Part shown: positions 44,833-52,850 of the stretch, piece after piece
Layout: each line of letters starts with the position of its first letter
Position numbering within the stretch: the first letter of the stretch is position 1
Assembly (NCBI GenBank): GCA_964484265.1
Contig: CAZAFH010000007.1
Location: 62,001 to 126,000, forward strand
DNA: 64,000 nucleotides
DNA from: SIAQ01 sp964484265
GTDB taxonomy: Bacteria; Planctomycetota; Planctomycetia; Gemmatales; Gemmataceae
Direction: 5' to 3'
The notes under the pieces: generated by a model
Seen by the model: the letters and a program-made list of their open reading frames with translations, nothing else
The model's database searches: none
What the model was told of the DNA's origin: nothing
Translations under genes and position numbers: made by a program

Positions 44833-45939
44833 GTGAATTTTCAGCGAATTTTCCAACCAATGGGAGTAGCCGTGAGCGAAACTGCCGCGCTGCGCCGTTG
44901 CGTAACTTTGGTGGACGCGGAAGCTGTCACACGCGATGTGCTGGTCCGCGCCGCCGAGTTGCTACATTTTGATTGCCAATCCGCAGGTTCACCAGAAGAA
45001 GCGATCGCGCTCCTGGAGAAGTACCCGACACCCGTCGTCGTGACAGACCTGCGCATGCCTGGGCTGGGTGGCGTTTGGCTGGTGCAAGAGATCAAAAGGC
45101 GCTGGCCGCATACCGCTATCATCGTCGTCACCGCCGGCTGCGACGAAAGCGCCCTCGTGCAGTGCATGGCCGTGGGCGTGCAGCACTATTTTCTCAAGCC
45201 GATCCACATCGACGAATTCCATCACGCCCTGCAGGCCACCTGGTACAGCCAGCAGATTCGCCGTGAGAACCAACGGCAAAAGCAGCACCTCGAATCCGTC
45301 GTTACCCTGCAAAATCACAAGCTGCGCCACACCTTTTTCTCCGCCATCACCAGCCTGGCACGCACCTTGGAGGCACGTGACGCCTACACCTCCGGCCATT
45401 CGTTGCGCGTGCGCAAGTACGCGCTCCGGTTGGCGGCGGAAATCGGCCTGGACGAATGCTCCAAAAAACGCCTCAGCCTGGCGGCGAAATTGCACGACAT
45501 CGGCAAGGTCGGACTGGCGGAAGGAATCCTCAACAAACCTGCGAAGCTCTCCGAACTCGAGTTCACGCTCGTCCGCGAACATCCCGTGATCGGCGAACGC
45601 ATCCTGCGCCCGATTATCCGCAATCGCGTCGTCCTGAGCGCTATCCGCAATCATCACGAACGCTTCGATGGACGCGGCTACCCCGATGGACTGCGCGGCG
45701 AAGCGATTCCGTTTTTGGCGCGAGTGATCACCGTGGCCGACTGCTACGACGCGCTGACGAGTTCACGCGCGTACCGGGCGGCATTGCCCCGAGAGGAAGC
45801 CTTACAGATTCTGGAAGCAGGCATGAGCACGCAGTTCGACCCGCACCTCGTGCCGCCGTTCGCCCGCATGATCCGCGCGAGCAAGATGAAAAAACAAAAA
45901 GTGGAAGCAGTCGTGGAATCAAGACCGATCGAAGCCTAA
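44833..45939 (+). CDS. Response regulator with HD-GYP domain (c-di-GMP phosphodiesterase)
   Basis: A 368-residue protein. The receiver domain (about 22-135) has phospho-acceptor D72 in VVTDLRMPG and K122 in FLKPI, but the acidic pocket reads VDAEA instead of VDDE. A helical linker leads to the HD-GYP domain with HDIGK (221-225), HHERFDGRGYP (274-284, so the HHE and GYP motifs are complete) and a final helix bundle. HD-GYP proteins cleave cyclic di-GMP to GMP, so this enzyme could lower the ligand of the riboswitch at 21086. The start is uncertain: an ATG at 44860 or a GTG at 44872 would also fit. The kinase that phosphorylates it is not local. Confidence 0.9.
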   Translation: MNFQRIFQPMGVAVSETAALRRCVTLVDAEAVTRDVLVRAAELLHFDCQSAGSPEEAIALLEKYPTPVVVTDLRMPGLGGVWLVQEIKRRWPHTAIIVVTAGCDESALVQCMAVGVQHYFLKPIHIDEFHHALQATWYSQQIRRENQRQKQHLESVVTLQNHKLRHTFFSAITSLARTLEARDAYTSGHSLRVRKYALRLAAEIGLDECSKKRLSLAAKLHDIGKVGLAEGILNKPAKLSELEFTLVREHPVIGERILRPIIRNRVVLSAIRNHHERFDGRGYPDGLRGEAIPFLARVITVADCYDALTSSRAYRAALPREEALQILEAGMSTQFDPHLVPPFARMIRASKMKKQKVEAVVESRPIEA

Positions 45940-46000
45940 CACATGGTCACTGCGAAAAAGACGGGTAGCGGAAGTGACTGGCCTCGCTTGAAATTCTTTT

Positions 46001-46035
46001 GCGCGCCTCGCCGTTAACCGAACGGCGAAGCGCGC
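46001..46035. terminator. Putative terminator hairpin between convergent genes
   Basis: GCGCGCCTCGCCGTT pairs with AACGGCGAAGCGCGC (one C-A mismatch). A T5 tract follows 12 bp after it on the plus strand, so it may end the HD-GYP transcript. Confidence 0.45.
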
Positions 46036-46048
46036 CGCTAGCACATTT

Positions 46049-46735
46049 TTACTTCACCAGTACCTTGAGCATCGCGGCAGCGACAAAATGGTTGCCGGCT
46101 TCATTCAGGTGCACGCGATCAGTCGTCAAAATACCCGAGGCTTTGTCGTTCGGGTTTGCAGTCCTGAGGTACTCAACGAACTCCTTGCGAAGGTCACACA
46201 GCTGGGATTTGGTGTCCGCCGCGACTTTCCGGCTGATAGCGGAATATTCGTCGAGTTTGGTATCGAGATTATTTCCGCCGCCGGTCTTTTCGCCGATGAC
46301 GCTGGGCGTGCAAAGGATGACGCGAGCATTGGCTTTCTGGATCTTGCCGATGATCTCGCGCAGGCCGGATTCGAACTTCTCGGGCGAGGTGCCGCGTTTC
46401 GGGTCTTTCTCGCCGTGCCAAACGTCGTTGATGCCGATGTAGATGACGACGACGGTGGGGTTGCGTTTGAGGACAGCCGATTCGAGCCGTTTTTGCAAGT
46501 CGGGCACCTTGTTTCCACTGACGCCAGCGCCGAAGATCTCTACTCCCAAGTCGGCGTGCTTTTCCTTGAGGTGATTCTTGATGACGGTGACGTAACCCTT
46601 CGGCCCAACGCCGCCCGCGGTGATCGAGTCGCCAAGAAAGACGATGCGGTCGCCCTTCTTCAGTGACGGGCTATCGCCAGCGGAACTGAACGCGGCTGCA
46701 ACGGACACGACGACGGCGGAAAGCAAGAAACGCAT
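46049..46735 (-). CDS. Secreted SGNH/GDSL hydrolase
   Basis: A 228-residue protein with a signal peptide (MRFLLSAVVVSVAAAFSSAG). The mature part is an SGNH hydrolase: block I FLGDSIT with nucleophile S37, block II SGNKVPDLQ, block III IGINDVWH (Asn), and block V with D206 and H209 (DRVHLN). Such enzymes release acyl or acetyl groups from carbohydrates or lipids. Export points to a role on envelope or environmental glycans. It stands alone and its substrate is unknown. Confidence 0.88.
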   Translation of the reverse strand: MRFLLSAVVVSVAAAFSSAGDSPSLKKGDRIVFLGDSITAGGVGPKGYVTVIKNHLKEKHADLGVEIFGAGVSGNKVPDLQKRLESAVLKRNPTVVVIYIGINDVWHGEKDPKRGTSPEKFESGLREIIGKIQKANARVILCTPSVIGEKTGGGNNLDTKLDEYSAISRKVAADTKSQLCDLRKEFVEYLRTANPNDKASGILTTDRVHLNEAGNHFVAAAMLKVLVK

Positions 46736-46913
46736 TGGTAGATCCTTTTGAAAAATGCTCGGTTATTGGAAGACAGTTACACTACAAACGACCGCACTGC
46801 TGGCCAGCGGAACTTGCTTTTCCGCCCGGCGAGCGTTAGCATGAAAAAAGGTATGCCGTGTTTTTCGGCGAGCCGGGAGCGTCAGCGACCGGAGGAAAAA
46901 AGGAGTCCCCGCA

Positions 46914-48227
46914 TTGAATCAAACGCGTGAAGACATGACGGTGCACCTCGAACGCGCGGTGCTCGTGAGCGTCGCCCTTCCGGAACGTCCGTGGTCCGGC
47001 GATGATCCGCTCGACGAACTCCGTGGTCTCGTCGAAACTGCTGGCGCTCGCATCGTCGGCGAGGTGACCCAGAAACGCCAGGGAGTCGTACCTGCGACCT
47101 ATATCGGCAAGGGCAAGCTCGACGAACTCACCGAGCTCGTCAAGGCCGACGACGCCGAGGTCGTGATCTTTGATAATGACCTCACGCCTGCCCAGGTTCG
47201 CAATCTCGAAAAAGCGACTGGCGCCAAAGTGATCGACCGCAGCGAATTGATTCTCGACATTTTTGCCACGCGGGCGCGCACCATCGAATCGAAACTTCAG
47301 GTGGAACTCGCGCAGCTCGAATATGCCTTGCCTCGACTGAAACGCATGTGGACTCACTTGTCGCGCTACAAAGGCGGCATCGGCCTGCGCGGCCCTGGCG
47401 AAACGCAGCTTGAAGAAGATCGCCGGCTCGTCGGCAACAAGATTCGCGACCTCAAGGAACGGCTCACCGCCGTTCAGGCTCGCAAGCAGCGCGAAGTCCA
47501 GAGCCGGCATGAAGAGCACACCGTTTCGCTCGTCGGCTACACGAACGCCGGTAAGAGCACGCTCATGAATCGGCTCACCGGTGCGTCGGTCTATGTCGAG
47601 GACAAGCTCTTCTCCACGCTCGACACGCGCACTCGCCAGTGGCGGCTGGCAGATTGGGGCCGCGTGCTCCTCAGCGATACCGTCGGCTTCATTCGCGATC
47701 TGCCCCACCACCTCGTGGCATCCTTCAAGGCGACGCTGGAGGAAACGCGCCAGGCGCGTTTGCTGCTGCATGTCGTCGATGCAAGTAATCCGCATGCGGA
47801 GGAGCACATCGTCGCCGTCAAGAAGGTCCTCCAGGAGATCGGCTGCACGGAGAAGCCGACCTTGCTGGTGCTCAACAAGATCGACCAATTGCAGGATCCG
47901 TCCTACCTTCAGGTACTGGAGGCGCATCATCCGCGCGCCGTTGCCGTCAGTGCGTTCACGGGCAAGGGAATCGACTCGTTGCAGGACGCGGTGATCGAGT
48001 TGCTCAGCGCCGATTTCGCGCAGGTGACGATCGACGTGGACGCGGGCAACGGCCGAGTGCTCGCCTATTTGGCTGCGCACGCGGAGATAGTCCGCCAGGA
48101 ATTCCACGACAATCGCATCCGCATGGTCGGGATAATGCCGCGCCATCTCGTTCGGCATATCCAGGAACCCGACGTGTCGATCACAGAGACCGAGTCTGAG
48201 AATGAGCCAAGATCGGCCGGCGGGTGA
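46914..48227 (+). CDS. hflX: GTPase HflX
   Basis: A 437-residue GTPase that binds the large ribosomal subunit and helps rescue or split ribosomes under stress. The HflX N-terminal domain includes VVPATYIGKGKLDEL (58-72) and the glycine-rich linker GGIGLRGPGETQLE (154-167). The G domain has G1 GYTNAGKST (208-216), G3 DTVGF (255-259) and G4 NKID (321-324). The start is a TTG at 46914, supported by AAGGAG eight bases upstream; an ATG at 46935 (MTVHLERAVL) would be seven codons further in. The hflX gene is not near hfq or the hflKC genes. Confidence 0.93.
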   Translation: MNQTREDMTVHLERAVLVSVALPERPWSGDDPLDELRGLVETAGARIVGEVTQKRQGVVPATYIGKGKLDELTELVKADDAEVVIFDNDLTPAQVRNLEKATGAKVIDRSELILDIFATRARTIESKLQVELAQLEYALPRLKRMWTHLSRYKGGIGLRGPGETQLEEDRRLVGNKIRDLKERLTAVQARKQREVQSRHEEHTVSLVGYTNAGKSTLMNRLTGASVYVEDKLFSTLDTRTRQWRLADWGRVLLSDTVGFIRDLPHHLVASFKATLEETRQARLLLHVVDASNPHAEEHIVAVKKVLQEIGCTEKPTLLVLNKIDQLQDPSYLQVLEAHHPRAVAVSAFTGKGIDSLQDAVIELLSADFAQVTIDVDAGNGRVLAYLAAHAEIVRQEFHDNRIRMVGIMPRHLVRHIQEPDVSITETESENEPRSAGG

Positions 48228-48331
48228 TTACATCGTCAGATCGTTGAAAACCACGAAAAAAGCAAGGAAAATCACAAAAAATTCACAATGACCGATACGT
48301 CGTTACATTCCGGCAAGGTCGAATTTGCCTG

Positions 48332-48361
48332 TTGAATTTTTGTCGTTCGGGACCGTATAGT
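48332..48361 (+). promoter_or_regulatory. Candidate promoter, possibly leaderless
   Basis: TTGAAT (48332-48337), 18-bp spacer, TATAGT (48356-48361). The ATG at 48369 lies where transcription would begin, so the mRNA may have no leader. Confidence 0.4.
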
Positions 48362-48368
48362 GGGATAT

Positions 48369-49625
48369 ATGGACCTCGACAAAACACCAATGGCTCGACC
48401 GCTTGAAGGCGAACCGCATGCCAACACCCCGGAACCCCCGGCGAGCGAGCGTGGGTTCCGTTGGTATGGTTCGGCTGTCGGCATGATTTTGGCTGTCGGC
48501 GTGATGGCGCTCGCCTGGGTATTTTTTACCCCGCTTCTTGCTCTCTTCGAGCCGCCTGAACCGAAAGGCGCTCCGCCAGCCGAGGAGCCTGTCGCCATCA
48601 CTTCGACTGGATTGATCGTCGTTTCACCGGACAATCCACTGGCGAAACGGTTACAAATTGTCACCGCACAAACGAGCACGATTCGTTCTCCTGTCCTGAG
48701 CACGACCGGTTATGTGATCGCCAGGCTTGCTCCAGGTCCAGACCTGGCGGAAGCCCGCTGGGATTTTGCGAGCACGGAAATCTCCACCGCCTACGCCGAT
48801 TGGCTAAATGCGCGCGCTGACAGGGTATTCACCCAGAAGCAAGCCGCCAAGACGCGGGAACTCGTCAAAGTGCGTCTCGATTTTTTGAAGTCGGAATGGG
48901 AGCGGAAGGAAAAAGGATTTCTTACGGGAGCGGTGCCCGAGCGCGACCGAGTCGTTGCGAAAGCGGATTATCTGCAGGCCGACATTCAGGGGCAAAAAGA
49001 CATCACCGATGCGGAGACTGCGTCCAAAAAAGCCGAGCGTTCGCGCGGTTTGCTCGAACGGCAACTTTTCCAGGTTGGCGTAGATCCAGAGGTCGTACGC
49101 AAGGCGACCGAGGGACTGGTGCTTGTTGTAGCGGATGTTCCCGAAGCGAAAATACAGGCCATCAAAGTCGGCCAGCCCTGCGATGCCAGCTTTTTCGCCG
49201 TTCCGGGAAAGGTCTTCCACGATGGGCGAGTTGGCCGAATGGGCCCCTCTGTATCCAAAGAAAAACGAACCCTGCGCGTGACCTTTGAGTTGACCGACAC
49301 CCGCGGATTGTTGCGGCCCGGAATGTTTGCCGACATCGGGCTGGACACCGAAATTCGTCATCCGCTGGTGGTACCGGCGGATGCGGCGCTACATATCGGG
49401 TCGCATGATTATGTGCTTCGCGAGGAATCGCCTGGCCGGTTTCGAGCGATTGCGGTGAGGCTCGACGAACCTCACGTACTGGATTTTGACGGGAAACCGA
49501 CTTCCTGCGTAGTCATCAAGAATGGATTGAATTCAGGCGACCATGTCGTCGCCGCGGGCGCGATTCTCCTAAAGCCTGTAGTCGCCAAGTATTTGGCATC
49601 CCAAGTCCATAGCACGATCAACTAA
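48369..49625 (+). CDS. RND efflux periplasmic adaptor
   Basis: A 418-residue adaptor that links the RND pump in the inner membrane to an outer-membrane channel. A transmembrane helix lies near 37-60. The usual alpha-hairpin and lipoyl halves follow: the hairpin spans about 140-230, and the beta-barrel domain ends with ...VPEAKIQAIKVGQPC... and ...LRPGMFADIGLDTEI. The ATG at 48369 is preferred to a GTG at 48360 because the -10 box of the promoter overlaps that GTG. The stop codon is one base from the pump gene, so both are made from one mRNA. No TolC gene is in this operon. Confidence 0.85.
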   Translation: MDLDKTPMARPLEGEPHANTPEPPASERGFRWYGSAVGMILAVGVMALAWVFFTPLLALFEPPEPKGAPPAEEPVAITSTGLIVVSPDNPLAKRLQIVTAQTSTIRSPVLSTTGYVIARLAPGPDLAEARWDFASTEISTAYADWLNARADRVFTQKQAAKTRELVKVRLDFLKSEWERKEKGFLTGAVPERDRVVAKADYLQADIQGQKDITDAETASKKAERSRGLLERQLFQVGVDPEVVRKATEGLVLVVADVPEAKIQAIKVGQPCDASFFAVPGKVFHDGRVGRMGPSVSKEKRTLRVTFELTDTRGLLRPGMFADIGLDTEIRHPLVVPADAALHIGSHDYVLREESPGRFRAIAVRLDEPHVLDFDGKPTSCVVIKNGLNSGDHVVAAGAILLKPVVAKYLASQVHSTIN

Positions 49626-49626
49626 G

Positions 49627-52600
49627 ATGACCGAATCTGCGATTCGCTGGGCATTTCAATACCGCTGGGTGGTGGTCATCACCGCGGCCGTCATTGTGGT
49701 CATCGGCGTTGCCATTTTCCCTCGAATGAAGATCGAGGCGTATCCCGATATCTCCGGCGTAAGTGTCACGATCATCACGCAATTCCCCGGACGTGCGCCG
49801 CAGGAAGTCGAGCGGCAGGTCACGGTGCCGATTGAAATCGCGATGGCGAATTGCCCGCAGGTCGAAACCGTGCGATCGCGAACCATTTTTGGATTGTCGG
49901 TCATTCAGCTTAGTTTCGAAGACGGCACCGAAGGGTACTGGGCCCGGCAGCGCGTGCAAGAACGGCTAACTCAAGTCGATTTGCCGAAGTCGGCAACGAC
50001 CGGTCTTGGCCCGTATACCTCGTCCGCAGGCGAAATCTGCCGATACGAGATGCGTTCCTCCGATGAGTCACAATCGGTGATGGACCTTCGCACCTTGCAC
50101 GACTGGGTCGTGATTCCGCGACTGCTCCGCGTGCAAGGCGTGGGCGATGTCGCCAACTTTGGCGGCGACGCGAAACAGTTCGTCATCACCGTTTCGCCGA
50201 CACAACTCCAGCGCTACGGCATCTCGCTCACCGACGTAGTCGATGCCGTCCGCGCCAACAACGCGACCTCCGGCGGCAGCTTTATCACTCGCGGCAGCAT
50301 GTCGTTTGTCGTTCGAGGCCGCGGCGCTGTGCAGGACGCCAGGGAGATCGGCGATATTTTCGTCAAATCGATCGGTGGCGGATCGACCCGTGTTCGCGAT
50401 GTGGCCCAGGTCCGCATTGAGCCAAAGATCCCGACCGGCGTTTTCGGCAAGGATGGTCGGAATCATTCCATCGAAGGCCTCGTTGTCATTCGCAAGGGAG
50501 AAAATCCGTCGGTCGTACTCGACAAGATAAAGGAGGCGATCGCCGAGCTTAACAAGAGCGGTTTGCCGCCTGGCGCTGAACTCGTGCTCTTCTACGACCG
50601 GAGCATGCTCATCACGACGACGTTCGAAACGGTTGCGCATTCCGTGGGCGTCGGCATCGGGCTGGTCGTGCTCGTGCTGTTGTTCTTTCTCGGCAGTCCA
50701 CGTCTTGCGCTGCTCGTTGCCGTCACGATTCCGTTTTCGCTCATGTTTGCACTGGTGTTGATGTATGCGACGAATATCCCGATCGGGCTGCTCTCCATCG
50801 GCGCCATCGATTTCGGCATCATCGTCGATGGCGCGGTAATCATGGCGGAGAATATCGCCCGCCGGCTCGGACATTTTGAAAAGTTCGCAACGCCCAAAGA
50901 GATTCGCCGAGTGATCCTCGAAGCGGCACTCGAAGTGCAGCGGCCTGTGTTTTTCGCGGTGCTGATGATTATCTTCGTGCACCTTCCACTGTTGACGCTC
51001 GTACGCATCGAAGGGCTTCTCTTTCGGCCGATGGCGATCACGATCGTCTTCGCGTTGGTCGGCTGCTTGTTGTTCGCCCTTCTCGTGGTTCCCGTGCTTG
51101 CCGCATTCCTTTTTCCGCGTGGTCTGACGGAATGGGAAAATCCGCTGCTCCGCCTTGCGAAACCGGTGTACGCAGCGACGGTGGGCACGCTGGCCCGGGC
51201 CCGGTGGGTTGTCGTGCCGGTTGTTTTTGTCGTGCTGGGTGGGACAATCTTTTGGGTGGGTCAACGGCTGGGGACGGAGTTTCTCCCCTACATGGACGAA
51301 GGGGTGATCTGGATCCGTGCCAACTTTCCCGAAGGCACATCGATGGAGCAGACCAGCCGATTCGCCGACGAGATTCGCGACATTATCCGCGAACATCCCG
51401 ATGTCGCCTTTGCATCGAGCCGCAGCGGACGCGCGGATAACGGACTGGACCCCTTTCCGCCGAGCCGAATTGAATTCATGATCGGCCCCAAACCGCGCGA
51501 AGAATGGACCAAGGCGGCCAACAAACGCGAACTGCTCGATTGGATGGGCCGGCGCCTGCGCAACGAATTCCCGACCACGCGCTTCAACATCACACAGCCA
51601 ATCATCGATAATGTCACCGAGGAAACGAACGGCACCTCCGCGAACATGGCCGTCGAATTCACCGGCAAGGATCCCGCAATATTGCTCGGCCTGGCGCAGC
51701 AAACCGTTACGCTTTTGAAGCAAGTGGTCGGCGCCGTGGACGTCGCCATCGAACAGGAGGGACCGCAACCACAGCTCGTCGTCGATCCGCAGCGCGACTG
51801 GTGTGCACGCTACAACGTCCGCGTCGAGGATGTCAACACGCTCGTCAACACCGCGCTCGGTGGCGATCCCGTTGCCACGATGTACGAAGGCGAGCGCGTG
51901 TTCGAGATCGCCGTGAAATACGATCGTATTTATGCCAATTCAAAGGAGGCCATCGAGCGTTTGCCGGTCTACAACCAAGAGGGCACGCCGATTCGCCTTT
52001 CCGAGGTCGCCAAGGTCTATATCAAGGAGGGCCAAACGCTTATCGCCCGCGAAGGCGGCAAACTACGCGTCACTGTTCGCTGCGATATCGTCGGCCGCGA
52101 CCAGGGCGGCTTCGTCGCCGAGGCGCAGCGGAGGTTTGACGAAAAGATTCGCCCGGAAATTCCCGGAGGCTACCGCGCCAGCTGGATCGGCATGTTCGAG
52201 AATCTCGACCGGGCGCGCAAGCATTTCATGCTGGTTGGCCCTATCACTATTGGGCTTATTTTCCTGCTGTTGCTCGTCACGCTCGGGAGTTTGCGAGCGG
52301 CTCTTGCCGTCTTTTGTTCGCTGCCGTTCGCGTTCGTCGGCGGTGCGTTGGCGATTTACTTTCGTGAGATGAATATCAACGTGTCTGTCGGCGTCGGCTT
52401 TGCGGCGCTTTTCGGCGTGTCGATCATGAACGGCGTGCTGATGGTCCAGCGGATCACGGTAATGCGCATGCAAGGCAAAACCATCGACGATGCCGTGCGC
52501 GACGGCGCTGCTGAACTGCTGCGGCCCATCCTGATGGCGTCGCTTGTCGCGATGCTCGGTTTGTTACCCGCGTCGATGGCCGACGGCCTGGGCTCGGACG

Positions 52601-52737
52601 TGCAGCGCCCGCTCGCAACCGTGATCGTCTGGGGCCTCTTCAGCGCTACGACGATGACACTCTTCATGGTCCCCGTCCTCTATCGCTTGCTCGACCCGCC
52701 GCTGCCAGTTTCAAAGGTGGAGCGGGATTCTATTTAG
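49627..52737 (+). CDS. Heavy-metal RND efflux pump (CusA/CzcA family)
   Basis: A 1036-residue inner-membrane proton antiporter with two symmetric halves, each of one helix, a large periplasmic loop and five further helices. The heavy-metal efflux signature of helix 4 is intact: D395, D401 and E408 in AIDFGIIVDGAVIMAEN. This separates CusA/CzcA from drug pumps. Length and repeat structure are normal. It is coupled to the adaptor and should export Cu(I)/Ag(I) or Zn/Co/Cd from the periplasm. The exact metal is not decided, because the methionine triad of Cu-type pumps was not checked. Confidence 0.93.
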   Translation: MTESAIRWAFQYRWVVVITAAVIVVIGVAIFPRMKIEAYPDISGVSVTIITQFPGRAPQEVERQVTVPIEIAMANCPQVETVRSRTIFGLSVIQLSFEDGTEGYWARQRVQERLTQVDLPKSATTGLGPYTSSAGEICRYEMRSSDESQSVMDLRTLHDWVVIPRLLRVQGVGDVANFGGDAKQFVITVSPTQLQRYGISLTDVVDAVRANNATSGGSFITRGSMSFVVRGRGAVQDAREIGDIFVKSIGGGSTRVRDVAQVRIEPKIPTGVFGKDGRNHSIEGLVVIRKGENPSVVLDKIKEAIAELNKSGLPPGAELVLFYDRSMLITTTFETVAHSVGVGIGLVVLVLLFFLGSPRLALLVAVTIPFSLMFALVLMYATNIPIGLLSIGAIDFGIIVDGAVIMAENIARRLGHFEKFATPKEIRRVILEAALEVQRPVFFAVLMIIFVHLPLLTLVRIEGLLFRPMAITIVFALVGCLLFALLVVPVLAAFLFPRGLTEWENPLLRLAKPVYAATVGTLARARWVVVPVVFVVLGGTIFWVGQRLGTEFLPYMDEGVIWIRANFPEGTSMEQTSRFADEIRDIIREHPDVAFASSRSGRADNGLDPFPPSRIEFMIGPKPREEWTKAANKRELLDWMGRRLRNEFPTTRFNITQPIIDNVTEETNGTSANMAVEFTGKDPAILLGLAQQTVTLLKQVVGAVDVAIEQEGPQPQLVVDPQRDWCARYNVRVEDVNTLVNTALGGDPVATMYEGERVFEIAVKYDRIYANSKEAIERLPVYNQEGTPIRLSEVAKVYIKEGQTLIAREGGKLRVTVRCDIVGRDQGGFVAEAQRRFDEKIRPEIPGGYRASWIGMFENLDRARKHFMLVGPITIGLIFLLLLVTLGSLRAALAVFCSLPFAFVGGALAIYFREMNINVSVGVGFAALFGVSIMNGVLMVQRITVMRMQGKTIDDAVRDGAAELLRPILMASLVAMLGLLPASMADGLGSDVQRPLATVIVWGLFSATTMTLFMVPVLYRLLDPPLPVSKVERDSI

Positions 52738-52744
52738 TCTCTTG

Positions 52745-52850
52745 CGGAAAATAACTTCCCAATTTGCGTTTGCCGCTTGCGGCTTAGCGATCAACAGGGC
52801 ACCATGCTGAGCGCTAAGCCGCAAGCGGCAAATGCGGAAGGTATTCGTCA
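52745..52850 (+). repeat. Palindromic repeat family A, copy 5
   Basis: Core 52771-52830 with the left outer arm GGAAAATAACTTCCC and a degraded right arm. It separates the metal pump gene from the convergent FtsK-type gene. Confidence 0.85.
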
